A DNA stretch of 64,000 nt from Planctomycetota bacterium. Its GTDB lineage: Bacteria; Planctomycetota; Planctomycetia; Pirellulales; Pirellulaceae. Shown one piece after another: positions 9,224-19,651 of the stretch (position 1 is its first letter; every line of letters begins with the position of its first letter). A model generated the notes under the pieces. The model did no database searches and was not told the DNA's origin. It worked only from the letters and a program-made list of their open reading frames with translations. The DNA lies in NCBI GenBank assembly GCA_026692845.1, contig JAPLNM010000143.1:20292-84291 (forward strand). The letters are read 5' to 3'. Made by a program: the position numbers and the translations under genes.

Positions 9224-11350
9224 TCAGTCTTCGATATAAATTTTCGAAGGGAGTCCAGCATAGAGGATGTTTCCGTCGGGATCGCACACGAGTGGTTGGA
9301 GTCGAATCGGGCCGGAACCGAATTGGTCCGGATCGAGTTCGAATTGCCCATCGGCGTCAGGTTTGGCCTCGAGGGTGTTCCAATGGAAACGCAGCCGGAC
9401 CTGGGTGTTTTGGGGGATCTTCGGTACCTTGACCTTGAGTGTTTTGGCTTCTTTTCGGGACCAACGTTTAGGAGCATCGAGCTCCAGGTGGGTCTCTTCG
9501 GGGCCGGCAAGGACCCAGAGGGATTTTTCCCATCGCGTCTCGATGGGTTTGGGGCCTTTGGTGATGAATCTCCATTCGTAGGCGCCGCGATCCTCTTGCT
9601 CGATTTGGATGTTCAGTTTGTTTAGGAAGTTGGATTGCGTTTGGATTTTTCCGTCGATCAGCCAGGTCAATTGAACCGAGTCGCTCGAGTTGTCTTCCTG
9701 GCTAGGTAGGAATTCGATAGCGATTTTATTGGAAACAGTCTGGCGATCTTTGCACCCCGAGAGTTTGAAGCGAGGGGGTGTCGCGTAGGGTTGGCAAAGG
9801 GGGTCTCCGAGGATCAGCAGTTGGTAGGGGCTTTGGATCGATGCGTAGAAAGATTCCGCGGCGGTGAATCCTCGGGCGTAGTTCGCATGGAGCGATGGCA
9901 GAGGGAATTTGAATTGGAGGGCGTAAGGTTCGGCGACGGTACCCGAGGCGGCCGCAGCGCCGAAGCGGAGCAGTTCGGTGGCCTTGGTTTGGCTGCTGGG
10001 GGTCATCACACCGCCGAGGCTCGTTAGATTGTCTGCAAGGCTTCCGGGGATAAGTTTCGCACCGGATCGATTCCAATCGAAGTCGGACACGCCGAAGGTG
10101 ATACCTGCGACGGAGCTTCCGACCGGAGGCAGAACCGATTCGATGATTTGGGTTTGTTGTTTAAGTTTTTTGAGTTCGTCGATGGCGATTTGGAAGTTCG
10201 GTTCGCGGGTAGTGGTACGAACGTCGCTGGTTTTGGTGAAGAAGAAGGTTCCGCTCGGGCGAGTGAAGTCGGCTAGGCTGCTTCGTTCTAGGTGGGTGAT
10301 CGCCTCGTTGATCGTTAGCCGGTTGTTGGCCGTGTGGCTCAGGACCATCGACAGTAGGTAGGAGACACCATGTTTCGGGTTGGTCGATTCGGTGCAATTC
10401 GGCGCGAAGAAATTTCGTGCCTCGAAGCCTTTGACCGGGAGGACTTTGAACTCTTCGTTGGGGCAACGCGAGATGATGCGTTGGAAGTCTTTGTCTTCGC
10501 GGAGGGCATCGAAGCTTGGATCGTCTAGGATTTCGCCCCGGTATCTCCAGCCTTTTCGGACCGCATCGTTTAGTCGAACGATGGCTTTTTTCGAGTCGCC
10601 GGCCAGTGCCCATTGCCTTGCGGCGAGGAAATCCAGGGGGTAGCTATTGGCCGATTCGTTTCGGAGTTGATCGAGTCTTGCTGCGGCTTGTTCGTTTTGA
10701 TCCTCGTCGATCCATTTTTTGAGTTCTTCGATGGATTCGGGGGTGCCTTGGTAGATTTTCAGCAGCGAGGAAGCATCGTGGGTCGCGTACCAGTTTGAGT
10801 CGGGGCCGATGTAGGATGGGTCCTTTTGTTGGACCCATCGGAACAGATAAGTCATCCCATTGATCGAGCCGGTAGGCGTGAGGACTTTGGGTAGGTCTTT
10901 GACGTTTTTTAAATCGCTTTGGAGATCGATCGCCGTCGGCAGGTCGCATGAGTACGCGATGCCTTGGATGTGGTCGGTCAGTTGTCGGGCTTCGATTTGT
11001 TCGAGCACTGGCGAGAGGATGCGTTCGCGAAACTCGTCGATCGAGATTGTGTTGGCATTGGGGATATCCTTGAGGATCACGACGTTTCGAGCGGGGATAT
11101 CTCGGAGTTGGCAGTAGTGATTGGCAAGGGTAAGAGAGTTTTGGGATTGTCCATTGACCACGATGATCCATTGGCTTGCGGAGGTTCCAGCAAGTGCTTG
11201 TTGTCCCAAGAGCATCGCACCAAGAGAGCAAACCAGGAGCCATCCGAGGGCAACGAGTCGGCCAGATAGTCGACCAGATAGGTTGGAGTGAGGAGCGATC
11301 GTCGGGGAAGGTGCAATGAAGTGGGGATTGGGCATATTGGGATTGAGCAT
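9224..11350 (-). CDS. TIGR03790 family protein
   Basis: A 708-residue exported protein of unknown function. A hydrophobic segment at about 32-55 (LVALGWLLVCSLGAMLLGQQ) should act as signal peptide or anchor after a polar start. The following IIVVNGQSQNSLTLANHYCQLRDIPARNVV matches the N-terminal block of the TIGR03790 family as I know it (long proteins, function unknown). A C-terminal region rich in beta strands resembles an Ig-like fold. It starts 7 bases after the stop of the cytochrome/WD40 gene, so the two are co-transcribed and probably act together outside the cytoplasm. Confidence 0.75.
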   Translation of the reverse strand: MLNPNMPNPHFIAPSPTIAPHSNLSGRLSGRLVALGWLLVCSLGAMLLGQQALAGTSASQWIIVVNGQSQNSLTLANHYCQLRDIPARNVVILKDIPNANTISIDEFRERILSPVLEQIEARQLTDHIQGIAYSCDLPTAIDLQSDLKNVKDLPKVLTPTGSINGMTYLFRWVQQKDPSYIGPDSNWYATHDASSLLKIYQGTPESIEELKKWIDEDQNEQAAARLDQLRNESANSYPLDFLAARQWALAGDSKKAIVRLNDAVRKGWRYRGEILDDPSFDALREDKDFQRIISRCPNEEFKVLPVKGFEARNFFAPNCTESTNPKHGVSYLLSMVLSHTANNRLTINEAITHLERSSLADFTRPSGTFFFTKTSDVRTTTREPNFQIAIDELKKLKQQTQIIESVLPPVGSSVAGITFGVSDFDWNRSGAKLIPGSLADNLTSLGGVMTPSSQTKATELLRFGAAAASGTVAEPYALQFKFPLPSLHANYARGFTAAESFYASIQSPYQLLILGDPLCQPYATPPRFKLSGCKDRQTVSNKIAIEFLPSQEDNSSDSVQLTWLIDGKIQTQSNFLNKLNIQIEQEDRGAYEWRFITKGPKPIETRWEKSLWVLAGPEETHLELDAPKRWSRKEAKTLKVKVPKIPQNTQVRLRFHWNTLEAKPDADGQFELDPDQFGSGPIRLQPLVCDPDGNILYAGLPSKIYIED

Positions 11351-11357
11351 AGTGTGT

Positions 11358-14339
11358 TTATTCGACGATCAGTTCGACAGGCAGGGAGGTTGGGTTACCG
11401 TCGACATTGCCTCGCAGGTGGAAGACACGTCGCTGGGGCTCGACGATCGGTGCGGCGGTGATGAAGACTTCGCGGGTCGACTGGCCTGCGGGGATCAACA
11501 GTCCGCTGAGTCCAATGTTATCGACGAAGCAACCATGGGGAAGATTTCGGCCGCTGTCATCGCCCCCGAAGGCGATATCGCCGGCGAGTTCGCCGCGTTG
11601 GATAACTAGTTTTGCCGAGATGGTTTGCCCCGGGGCGATCCGTAGGCTCTGGATCGCTGGAGCGTCATCGGGATCGTTTTTGCCGACGATTTTTAGGGTC
11701 ATCGTTGGTTTATCGTTGACTTTGACTTTGATTTTAGGTTTTTGTTGGGCGATGCGTACTTGGTTTCCGAGTTGGCATTTGGCCGTCAGGGTGATTTCGA
11801 ATTCCTTGGGTATTTCCGAGAGGTTCTTGGACAGTGCGCGGATTTGGCCGATGGCTTTGAGTTGTCCTTTTTCGATCGTCAGGGGCTCGATGATGCGGAT
11901 TGCATCGGGAAGATCGTCGAACTGGATTTGGACGTCCCCTTCGAGGCCATCGAAGCGTTCGATAGAGACGACGAATTCCGATCCGACGTCGGGCCGCAGG
12001 GTGACTTCGTTGGTTTCGAGTTTGAAATCGAATCTGGGGTTGGGTGGCGCGATCGAGAGTTGGTATCGGAAGTCAGGTCCGGATTGCCCGCGAGTATCAC
12101 GCACTCGAATAAAAAATTGTCCGTCGTAGGGGGTTAGGAATTCGATCCTGGAGTCCTTTCCTGCGCGGCGCAAGGGATCATCATCGTTGGAGAAGTAGAC
12201 AGGAAAGACCGGTAGACCGTTGGACACTGGGGGTTGTTCGGGAGCAAGTTCGCGGACGATCCAGGCAGGTTCGTTCAAAGCGTGCGCGATCGCAGAGGTA
12301 CCGAAGTAGGTGAATCGGTTCCCGAAACCCGGGTAGACTTTGAAACCCGAGTCTGGGCCGCGAGGGTAGAGCCACAGTCGGACGACTTCGCCTCCGGAGT
12401 AGAGCCATTCGTTGAGTTGCATGTCCTCCCACCGATGGAGTCGGAAATCGTCGATGGACATCGAGTCCTTTCCACGGAAGGTGTAGTAGGATTCGCGGAT
12501 AGCTTGGAGTCGCGTGCGCACGATGGGGTTGGCTTGTGGGTCGGTGATTTCCAGGAAGCTATCCAAGGGACTTTTGTCTTGTGCTGCGAAGATTCCGATC
12601 GACCAGACTTGTCCTTTTTTGCTATCGAAGGCGTACCAGTCGCCCCCATGGACTGCATCCTTTTGGTCGAGGATGGCTTGGATTCGGATCGGGGGTTCGA
12701 CGTATTGTGGGTTTTGGATAGATCGCGGCCCGGCATCGGATTCTTGGATCGAAGGTGGATCGAGGCCGATGGGGTCAGGATTCGAGAGTGGTAAATCCGA
12801 AGGAGCGATCCGTTCCGAGCGTTTCCTATCTTGTTCGGATCGGATGGCATCGGCCAGCGAATGCTGTCGGATTGAGCCGTCGAGGGTCGTCCATTCGATG
12901 GCCGTAGCGTCGTTGGTCCAAGCCAGTGAGGTCAGAAGTTCGTTCGAGGCTGGTAGGTCTTCGATGAGGTTCCAGTTTTGGGTGTTCCAGACTTTGATCG
13001 TTCCGTCCTGTGCGGCGGTGCAAGCATAGAGGTGGTTTGGGGAGAGGGCCAGTTGGTGGATGGTCGCTTCGTGGGCAAAGACCGAATGGAGCAAGGGGCT
13101 GATGGAGGGTTGTTCGAGCGAGGGGAGTTTCCATTGACGGATGCGACGATCGGCACCCGTGGCGATCAGGTTTGCAGAGGGGTTGGTAGCCGTTGTCGGT
13201 TTGGTAGCAATTGTCGGGTTGGTTGCAATTGGAGTCTTTAGGAAGCGAACGCGAAGCTGTTCGGCTTCGCCTTGTCCGAGCGTATCGAGTCGGAGTCCTG
13301 AGTCGGTGCGCCAGACTTTGATCGTTTCGTCGGCGCTGGCGCTGGCGAGAACTTGTCCGGAGGGATCGAAGTCCAGGTCGTACACAGCGCCGTTGTGGCC
13401 TTCGAAGCTGCGTAGGAGTTTCCCTGAGTTGTAGTCCCAGAGTCGGATGGTCCGATCGTAGCCTGCGGTGGCGACCCAGGGTTGCGTCGGGTGCAGCGCA
13501 GCGCAGTAGAGGATATCCGAGTGGGCTTCGATGGTTTTTCCCAGGGATGGGTCTTTGTTGAGGTCTGGAATTGCATCGAGGTCCACGACCAGGACCACGC
13601 CGCCGAGTCCGGGGATTCCTCCTGCGATTGCGGCGCGTTTGGCATCGCGGTCCAAGCGGATTTGGGAGATTTTTCCGAGGAAGGGAACCGAGAGGATGCG
13701 GGTGGGATTCGATGAGTTCTCGTTGCGTTCGACGAGTTCGAATTGAGCGAATTTTCCGAGCAGAGATCGATGGGGGGTCAGGGGCACCGCCGCAGTGATC
13801 GCCGAGCTAGGCTTGGAGTTCGGTGACATCTTTTTCCATTGGTCGGCCAGGGTGATTGCCGGATCGGCGCCGGGGGCACCTTGTTCGATCCAGTTTTTGA
13901 TGATCTCGATATCTTCGGTGGATAGTTGCGCGGAGTCCTCGGGGGGCATCTTGGGTTCATCGAGACCCAGGATCCGACGCACGATGAGCGATTCGGTAGG
14001 TTTCGACGGGATCAGGGCTGGTCCTGAGTCGCCACCGGCTTTCAGGGACGCCAGGGATACAAGTTTCAGGTTCGACTCGGGGGAGTTGTGGCTATGGCAA
14101 GCGACGCAGTATTTGGCCAGAATCGGCTGGACCAACTCGGCATAAGGGTTTTGGCCCGAGGGGGGGCCTTGGGGTGTGGTGATTTGGGTTGCGGGAGAGA
14201 TCTGTGCGGGAGGTTGCTGTGCGGGAGAATCGGTAGGCACGATCAGGGCAAGCAGTACGCCCAGGGTCATGGCCAGTGGATTGACCGGTGGAGCGATCGA
14301 GGATGGTTTCGAGCAGGCAGGGGAGGTTCGAGTCGGCAT
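11358..14339 (-). CDS. Planctomycete cytochrome-domain protein with WD40 repeats
   Basis: A 993-residue secreted protein. A signal-like hydrophobic segment lies at about 22-34. A planctomycete-type cytochrome c domain follows, with the heme motif CVACH (Cys78, Cys81, His82) and the usual tail EPKMPPEDSAQLSTEDIEII. WD40 blades are clear at about 265-345 (HSDILYCAALHP...IRLWDYNSG; NGAVYDLDFDPSGQVLASASADETIKVW) with another near 415. The C-terminal 400 residues are beta-rich and Ig-like. Such proteins are numerous in Pirellulales; the substrate is unknown. It is the first gene of a two-gene operon, divergent from the sugar isomerase gene. Confidence 0.82.
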   Translation of the reverse strand: MPTRTSPACSKPSSIAPPVNPLAMTLGVLLALIVPTDSPAQQPPAQISPATQITTPQGPPSGQNPYAELVQPILAKYCVACHSHNSPESNLKLVSLASLKAGGDSGPALIPSKPTESLIVRRILGLDEPKMPPEDSAQLSTEDIEIIKNWIEQGAPGADPAITLADQWKKMSPNSKPSSAITAAVPLTPHRSLLGKFAQFELVERNENSSNPTRILSVPFLGKISQIRLDRDAKRAAIAGGIPGLGGVVLVVDLDAIPDLNKDPSLGKTIEAHSDILYCAALHPTQPWVATAGYDRTIRLWDYNSGKLLRSFEGHNGAVYDLDFDPSGQVLASASADETIKVWRTDSGLRLDTLGQGEAEQLRVRFLKTPIATNPTIATKPTTATNPSANLIATGADRRIRQWKLPSLEQPSISPLLHSVFAHEATIHQLALSPNHLYACTAAQDGTIKVWNTQNWNLIEDLPASNELLTSLAWTNDATAIEWTTLDGSIRQHSLADAIRSEQDRKRSERIAPSDLPLSNPDPIGLDPPSIQESDAGPRSIQNPQYVEPPIRIQAILDQKDAVHGGDWYAFDSKKGQVWSIGIFAAQDKSPLDSFLEITDPQANPIVRTRLQAIRESYYTFRGKDSMSIDDFRLHRWEDMQLNEWLYSGGEVVRLWLYPRGPDSGFKVYPGFGNRFTYFGTSAIAHALNEPAWIVRELAPEQPPVSNGLPVFPVYFSNDDDPLRRAGKDSRIEFLTPYDGQFFIRVRDTRGQSGPDFRYQLSIAPPNPRFDFKLETNEVTLRPDVGSEFVVSIERFDGLEGDVQIQFDDLPDAIRIIEPLTIEKGQLKAIGQIRALSKNLSEIPKEFEITLTAKCQLGNQVRIAQQKPKIKVKVNDKPTMTLKIVGKNDPDDAPAIQSLRIAPGQTISAKLVIQRGELAGDIAFGGDDSGRNLPHGCFVDNIGLSGLLIPAGQSTREVFITAAPIVEPQRRVFHLRGNVDGNPTSLPVELIVE

Positions 14340-14497
14340 CGGATAAGCGATCTTTGGTGGGATGGGGATAGCCTACGGAGTATTGCTACAATTCTAACCG
14401 AGGATGGTTGTCACAATCATCCCTTGGATGCTATCTTAAGCGGTTTCCGTCCTCATTATTTTGTCGCTTGATCCTTTGGAATTGGAGATTTTGCAAG

Positions 14498-15502
14498 ATG
14501 GCACGACCTGTGACTTTGTTTACTGGCCAATGGGCAGATTTACCGTTGAGCAAGATGGCTCAGTTCACCAAGGATGCGGGTTATGACGGGATCGAGTTGG
14601 CTTGTTGGGGTGATCATTTTGAGGTCGACAAAGCGCATTCGGACCCTGGGTATTGCAAATCCAAGCGAGACATGTTGGAGAAGGTTGGGCTTGAGTGCCA
14701 TGCGATCAGTGCGCACTTGGTTGGGCAAGCCGTATGCGACCCGATCGACATTCGTCACAAGTCGATTTTGCCGGGTTATGTATGGGGGGATGGGAATCCT
14801 GCTGGTGTCAATCAGCGGGCAGCCGATGAGTTGAAGAAGACAGCGCATGCGGCCAAGAAGTTTGGGGTCAAGGTGGTCAATGGGTTTACCGGCTCGAGTA
14901 TATGGCATATGAACTATTCGTTCCCGCCGGTACCTCAATCGATGATCGACGATGGGTTCAAGTTGTTTGCTGCGCGGTTCAATCCGATCCTCGATGAGTT
15001 CAAGGCTTGTGGTGTACGATTTGCTTTGGAGGTGCATCCGACGGAGATTGCATTTGACATTTACTCGGCCAAGATGGCGTTGGAGGCCGTCGGGCATCGG
15101 CCTGAGTTTGGGTTCAATTTTGACCCTAGCCATTTGATTTGGCAGGGGGTCGATCCGGTGGAGTTTATTAGGGAGTTTCCCGACCGAATTTACCATGTTC
15201 ACATCAAGGATGCGAAGGTAACGCTCAACGGCAAGTCGGGGATTTTGTCGAGTCACATCAACTTTGGCGATTCCCGCCGAGGTTGGGATTTCCGCAGTCC
15301 TGGTCGAGGTGGAGTGAATTTTGAGGAGATCCTACGGGAGCTCAATCGCATAGGGTATCAAGGACCCTTGAGTGTCGAGTGGGAGGACAGCGGGATGGAT
15401 CGTGAGTTCGGAGCGCGCGAGGCGGCGGCGTTTGTCAAGCGGATGGATTTTTCTCCGAGCCATCGCGCCTTTGATTCGGCGTTTGACAAGGAGCAAGCGT
15501 GA
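14498..15502 (+). CDS. Sugar phosphate isomerase/epimerase (TIM barrel)
   Basis: A 334-residue xylose-isomerase-like TIM-barrel protein. It begins [17 protein letters not shown]. Metal-site segments can be seen: [13 protein letters not shown] (Glu on strand 5), [20 protein letters not shown] (His) and [10 protein letters not shown] (Glu). This pattern fits sugar or inositol isomerase/epimerases of the COG1082 type; the exact substrate cannot be read. I start it at the ATG at 14498, where the barrel begins; upstream codons back to 14408 look non-coding. The stop overlaps the GTG of the next gene by 4 bases, so translation is coupled. Confidence 0.82.
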   Translation: MARPVTLFTGQWADLPLSKMAQFTKDAGYDGIELACWGDHFEVDKAHSDPGYCKSKRDMLEKVGLECHAISAHLVGQAVCDPIDIRHKSILPGYVWGDGNPAGVNQRAADELKKTAHAAKKFGVKVVNGFTGSSIWHMNYSFPPVPQSMIDDGFKLFAARFNPILDEFKACGVRFALEVHPTEIAFDIYSAKMALEAVGHRPEFGFNFDPSHLIWQGVDPVEFIREFPDRIYHVHIKDAKVTLNGKSGILSSHINFGDSRRGWDFRSPGRGGVNFEEILRELNRIGYQGPLSVEWEDSGMDREFGAREAAAFVKRMDFSPSHRAFDSAFDKEQA

Positions 15503-16479
15503 GCGTGCGCGTGATTTCAGAGCCGGCCGAGTTGTTTTTCGATCCGGGGAGCGAGTCATTAAGGTTCCTTCCTGAGGGCCCCTACCCTTTGGGATCCAAT
15601 CGGTTTTCGTGGGTTGCGATCCAGCATGGGCCGACAGCTTCGGTAGGATCGCTAAACATTTACGATGCGAAGACAGGGGTCAACCAAAGTTATGCATTGC
15701 CTGGGCGGCCCGGGTTTGCATTTCCTACCGACCGGGGGAACTTTGTCGTCGGCTGCGAGCGAAGTGTTGGGATCTACTCAATTGCCGATGGGAGTTGGAA
15801 GCCTTTTGTCCAGGGGGTCGATTCGCAGGTCACAGGGACGATCATCAACGACGCAGTGCTATGGGATGGGAATTTGATTTTTGGCACCAAGGATTTGGAG
15901 TTTAAGACCCAGAAGGCCGGGCTGTATCTATGGCGTCGAGCCGACGGCAAGTTGATCGCCTTGCGAAACGATCAGATATGCAGCAATGGGAAGGTTGTGA
16001 TACCTCGCGCCGACGGTGCGGTCGATTTGTTGGATATCGATTCGCCAACCCGCAAGGTGGTGGCTTACCGACTCGACATTGCCGCTGGAGCGATGGATCA
16101 GGGCCGGGTGGTTGTCGATTTGAAGGATCAGCTTGGGGTACCCGATGGGATGACCATGACGCTCGATGGCAAGAGTTTGATCATCGCTTTGTACAATCCA
16201 CAAGCGGCCGATTATGGTCGAACCATTCAGGTAGGAATCGCCAGTGGAGCTTTGGAACGCGAGTGGCAAACGGTGGGTAGTCCCCAGGCAACTTGTCCTC
16301 AGTGGGTCGAGCAAGATGGCCAGTTGGTACTAGTCATTACGACGGCCGTCGAGCACATGCCCAGCGATCGTCGCTCAGGAGCTCCCCATGCGGGTTGTTT
16401 GTATCGTTGCTTGACAGGTCCGTCCTCTGAGAGTTCGATTTTGCGGAATTTTCTTCCTGTTTTCTGCGAGCCAGTCTAA
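15499..16479 (+). CDS. SMP-30/gluconolactonase-like beta-propeller protein
   Basis: A 326-residue cytoplasmic protein beginning with GTG that overlaps the preceding stop (GTGA). The order of blocks fits the SMP-30/regucalcin family: an early Glu ([22 protein letters not shown]), a GCERSVGIY strand, [18 protein letters not shown] (metal Asn/Asp region) and [21 protein letters not shown]. These enzymes hydrolyse sugar lactones and bind a divalent cation. Coupling to a sugar isomerase suggests one carbohydrate pathway. I see no signal peptide. Similarity is by pattern only, so a non-catalytic propeller is possible. Confidence 0.7.
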   Translation: MSVRVISEPAELFFDPGSESLRFLPEGPYPLGSNRFSWVAIQHGPTASVGSLNIYDAKTGVNQSYALPGRPGFAFPTDRGNFVVGCERSVGIYSIADGSWKPFVQGVDSQVTGTIINDAVLWDGNLIFGTKDLEFKTQKAGLYLWRRADGKLIALRNDQICSNGKVVIPRADGAVDLLDIDSPTRKVVAYRLDIAAGAMDQGRVVVDLKDQLGVPDGMTMTLDGKSLIIALYNPQAADYGRTIQVGIASGALEREWQTVGSPQATCPQWVEQDGQLVLVITTAVEHMPSDRRSGAPHAGCLYRCLTGPSSESSILRNFLPVFCEPV

Positions 16480-16598
16480 AAAAGGTGCCATGGCTATTGG
16501 GTGCGATTAAATCTTGCTGTTTTGCTTGGAAATCCAGTGGTTAATCGAGCGTTCTTGGGTTCAATAACATCGAGTAACACCTAACGAAGGCAAGGCCT

Positions 16599-17309
16599 GT
16601 GTCTAGCGAAAACGACTCCAAAGAATTGGGGACTGGTGACGAAGCTGTACGCGAACCTGAGCGCGAACCCGAGGGAACGGTGCATTCGGATCCCGATGTT
16701 GCTTTGATGCTGCGAGTCAAGCAGGACGACGCGGTGGCTTTTGAGTATCTGGTCGATCGGTTTCAGCGCAAGATCGTACGGTTCATGCATGGTTGGACTC
16801 GCAATGCCGAGCATGCGGAGGATTTGGCCCAGGAGGTTTTTTTAAGGGTTTACAAGTCTCGAAAAACGTACGTACCTACGGCCAAGTTTTCGACTTGGTT
16901 GTATCGGATCGCGCACAATGTGGCTGCGAACCATGTGCGGGATCTTTCGATTCGCAAGGAATATCAGTTATCCAAGGCGGAAAATGGTTCGTCATCGGGT
17001 TTGTTGCTGGAGAATATTGCCATTTCGCCCAGTGGCTACCAGCCTACTAGAAACATGGATCACCAGGAGCGATCGCGCGTTATACTATTGGCTTTGGAGG
17101 CGCTAGGGGAACGTCAGCGAACCGCGATTTTGCTTAGTAAGTTCGAGGGGATGAGTTATCAGGAGATCGCAGAGACGATGGGTTTGACCGTCCAGGCGGT
17201 CAAGTCGTTGTTGATGCGTGCCCGGGTTAATCTCAAGAACCTCTTGGAGCCTTATTTGCAAGAGGGGCTAGTACCCGGAAGCGATTGCGAATCCGACGGT
17301 GAAAAATAG
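16599..17309 (+). CDS. ECF-type RNA polymerase sigma factor
   Basis: A 236-residue sigma-70-family factor starting at GTG 16599. After an acidic, repetitive leader (EPEREPEG), region 2 is visible at about 45-115 (FEYLVDRFQRKIVRFMHGWTRN, AEDLAQEVFLRVYK, FSTWLYRIAHNVAANHVRD). Region 4 follows at about 160-215 (LGERQRTAILLSKFEGMSYQEIAETMGLTVQAVKSLLMRARVNL). Its stop sits inside a 14-bp tandem duplication (17295-17322). The next gene, 50 bases on, encodes a membrane protein with an anti-sigma-like N terminus, so the two are probably a regulatory pair. Confidence 0.92.
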   Translation: MSSENDSKELGTGDEAVREPEREPEGTVHSDPDVALMLRVKQDDAVAFEYLVDRFQRKIVRFMHGWTRNAEHAEDLAQEVFLRVYKSRKTYVPTAKFSTWLYRIAHNVAANHVRDLSIRKEYQLSKAENGSSSGLLLENIAISPSGYQPTRNMDHQERSRVILLALEALGERQRTAILLSKFEGMSYQEIAETMGLTVQAVKSLLMRARVNLKNLLEPYLQEGLVPGSDCESDGEK

Positions 17310-17322
17310 ACGGTGAAAAATA
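17295..17322 (+). repeat. 14-bp tandem duplication across a stop codon
   Basis: gacggtgaaaaata occurs twice in a row (17295-17308, 17309-17322). The sigma factor stop codon, 17307-17309, is formed at the junction. It is one of many short tandem duplications in the window. Confidence 0.9.
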
Positions 17323-17359
17323 GACTCAGTGAAATGGGGAAGGTTTCGGTAACACGGGT

Positions 17360-18658
17360 ATGAGCCAGCGCGACACAGAGGCGATCGATGAGGAACTCAC
17401 GGCGTATCTCGACGGAGAGTTGTCGGCCCAGGAGTCTGCTGCGCTGGAAAGTCGGCTTGTAGGTCAAGAGTCGCTTCGGTTGCGGCTTGCCGAACTTCGC
17501 AAGGCTTACGATTTGCTCGATGAGTTACCCCAGAGTCCACACAGCCAGAGTTTCACGCAGACGACCATCGAGATGGTCGTCGCCGATGTGAAGCGCTCTG
17601 GGGTGAGGGCTACGACGTCAGCAGAGAGTCTTGGGGGCAGTTTGCCCAATTGGGCATGGTTGCAGCGTTGGTTTTCGATGCCCTATGCGTTGGTCCCATT
17701 GACCCTTGCGATAGCGATCGGTGGAGTTTTGGGGGGCAGTGCATCGAGGCTTCAGGGGCGACGGGAGTTAGGGGTGTTGGATTTGGCATCGAACATGCCG
17801 GGGCTCTACGATGCTGGAGAGCTATCGGTCGTCGAGGAGTTGGCCAAGGATCGGGAGTTGATCGAATACTTGCAGCAGCATTTTCGGGACGTTTTAATCC
17901 CGACGGTACCACGGTCGTTCGACGAGCGTCGGAGTTGGGTTCGGAGTCTCAATTCGATCCAGATGGCCAAGTTGGATGGAGCGCGCGAATTGGTGGGCAA
18001 GTACCCCCCTGCGGTGCGACAACGCTTGGAGGCCGTCCAGGAGCAGATCGACTTGCAGGCCAACGCCGAGGATTTGAATTTAGCGGCTCGAATACTTGGG
18101 GTGGTGCTCGACACGATGCCCACGAGCAAACGACGGCTTTTGGAGGAGCTCAAGACGGCCTCGAGGATTCGGTTTATTCAAGAGCAGTTGTCGTTTCGTG
18201 CGGCGACTTTTTACGCAGCGGACCTTCAAGGACCCGATGCCGAGGCGCTCGACGATTGGAGCAAGACGATTTTGCTCCCGTCGATCATGGACAACATGCC
18301 ATTTTTGCGTCGCGAGACGGACGTCAAATCCGCGTTGATGACTTTGAATTCCGCGAGGCCGGTCGAAGAGGGGTTTCGGCTGGACAATCAGGATGCGTTG
18401 ATCAGCGATTTAGCTGGTCGGCTTTCAGCGTTTCCCAAGCGTTTGCTGGAATCGATCGATCAGAGCGATCAGTTGCTTGTGATTTCGACTTGGATGATTC
18501 CCGAGGGGGTCAACAGCACCTGGCGGTTATTGGAGATCTACGAGCGTCAGCGACGCGAGACGCAAGATGAAATTGACTTGTTGGATCCCAAGGACATTCG
18601 CAGGGTGTTAAGGGAACGCGTTCGCCGCACTGCGAATTCGAACCGTCCTAATCGATAG
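17360..18658 (+). CDS. Membrane protein, probable anti-sigma factor
   Basis: A 432-residue protein. The first 50 residues (IDEELTAYLDGELSAQESAALESRLVG) match the helix typical of anti-sigma factors, ahead of a single membrane segment at about 105-127 (YALVPLTLAIAIGGVLGG). The canonical zinc motif HxxxCxxC is absent, so it would be a zinc-free variant. The long C-terminal domain, about 300 residues, is helical and soluble and would face the periplasm. The position right after the ECF sigma gene supports an anti-sigma role; the function of the C-terminal domain is unknown. Confidence 0.75.
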   Translation: MSQRDTEAIDEELTAYLDGELSAQESAALESRLVGQESLRLRLAELRKAYDLLDELPQSPHSQSFTQTTIEMVVADVKRSGVRATTSAESLGGSLPNWAWLQRWFSMPYALVPLTLAIAIGGVLGGSASRLQGRRELGVLDLASNMPGLYDAGELSVVEELAKDRELIEYLQQHFRDVLIPTVPRSFDERRSWVRSLNSIQMAKLDGARELVGKYPPAVRQRLEAVQEQIDLQANAEDLNLAARILGVVLDTMPTSKRRLLEELKTASRIRFIQEQLSFRAATFYAADLQGPDAEALDDWSKTILLPSIMDNMPFLRRETDVKSALMTLNSARPVEEGFRLDNQDALISDLAGRLSAFPKRLLESIDQSDQLLVISTWMIPEGVNSTWRLLEIYERQRRETQDEIDLLDPKDIRRVLRERVRRTANSNRPNR

Positions 18659-18670
18659 GCAAGAGAGTCG

Positions 18671-19651
18671 ATGCATCGTCGCGAAGCACTATGGTTGGAG
18701 TTCAGTCGCCGAGCGATGGCATGTCAATTCGACGTGCTGCTTCATCCGGAGCGGCCCGAGCATGGTCCGGAGGTCGCCGTCGAAGCCTTGGAGTTGATCG
18801 AATGGCTCGAGGGGCTCCTGAGTATTTATATTCCCACGAGCGATCTTAGCCGCTTAAATGCGCGAGGGCATCAGACGTGGGTGGACGTATCGTTACCGGC
18901 CTTTGAGATGCTCGAGTTAGGCACTCAGATCCACCGGCTGACGGCAGGTTGTTTCGACATGACTGCGGCGAAGCTTTCGGAGGCTTGGGGGTTTTCCAGT
19001 CGTCAGGGGCGAATGCCCAGCGAGCAGGAGATAGCCGAATTGCTTTTGCAGGTTGGATCGGAGCAAATCGAAATGGATCCGCAGCAGCGACGGGTACGAT
19101 TTTTGGGCTCTGTGGCGGTCAATCCTGGTGGAATCGGCAAGGGGTATGCGATTGACCAGGCCGTTTCGATGTTGCGGAATCGAGGGGTAGAGGATTTTGC
19201 GATCCATGGGGGCAAGAGCAGCGTGAGTGCTTATGGCAAGCAGTTGCTTGAGGGTCGCGAGTCGGGTTGGAAGATTGCGGTACGTCATCCGGAGCAATCG
19301 GAGCGGATCCTCGGTACGCTGGTCCTCAGGGATCGGTCTTTGGGTACCAGTGGACCGGCCAACCAGTTCTTTTACTTCAAGGGTCAGCGTTACGGGCACA
19401 TCATCGACCCGAGGACTGGCAGGCCTGCGCGTGGAGCCTTGAGCCTCACAGTGCTTCACCCTTATGCGGCTTGGGCAGACGCTTTGGCCACGGGGTTGTA
19501 TGTGATGGGAGTTGAGGGTGCCTTGGAGTTTTGCGCCAGTCGGCCTGAGGTCGGATTTCTAGCGATCCTGCGTGGGTCCAGGGACGGAGAGGTTGAGATT
19601 CTTACGAGCAATCTCGACGAGCAGACGTGGTTGCCTGGGGTGGGCAATTAG
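18671..19651 (+). CDS. apbE: FAD:protein FMN transferase (ApbE family)
   Basis: A 326-residue ApbE-type flavin transferase, which attaches FMN to Thr/Ser of target proteins such as NqrB/NqrC/RnfG. Motifs seen: IYIPTSDLSRLN near residue 55, AAKLSEAWGF, VNPGGIGKGYAIDQAV, FAIHGGKSSVSAYG and the metal/flavin loop GHIIDPRTGRPA with ALATGLYVMG. It starts directly with the enzyme fold and lacks the usual lipoprotein signal peptide, so it may act in the cytoplasm. It lies 12 bases after the anti-sigma gene. Its last 50 bases overlap the convergent Coq4-like gene. Confidence 0.88.
   Translation: MHRREALWLEFSRRAMACQFDVLLHPERPEHGPEVAVEALELIEWLEGLLSIYIPTSDLSRLNARGHQTWVDVSLPAFEMLELGTQIHRLTAGCFDMTAAKLSEAWGFSSRQGRMPSEQEIAELLLQVGSEQIEMDPQQRRVRFLGSVAVNPGGIGKGYAIDQAVSMLRNRGVEDFAIHGGKSSVSAYGKQLLEGRESGWKIAVRHPEQSERILGTLVLRDRSLGTSGPANQFFYFKGQRYGHIIDPRTGRPARGALSLTVLHPYAAWADALATGLYVMGVEGALEFCASRPEVGFLAILRGSRDGEVEILTSNLDEQTWLPGVGN

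Noticed and set aside
17650..18570. Plus-strand 306-residue frame within the anti-sigma candidate
   Set aside because: It is out of frame with the anti-sigma-like gene and has an Arg/Gly-rich, low-structure composition.
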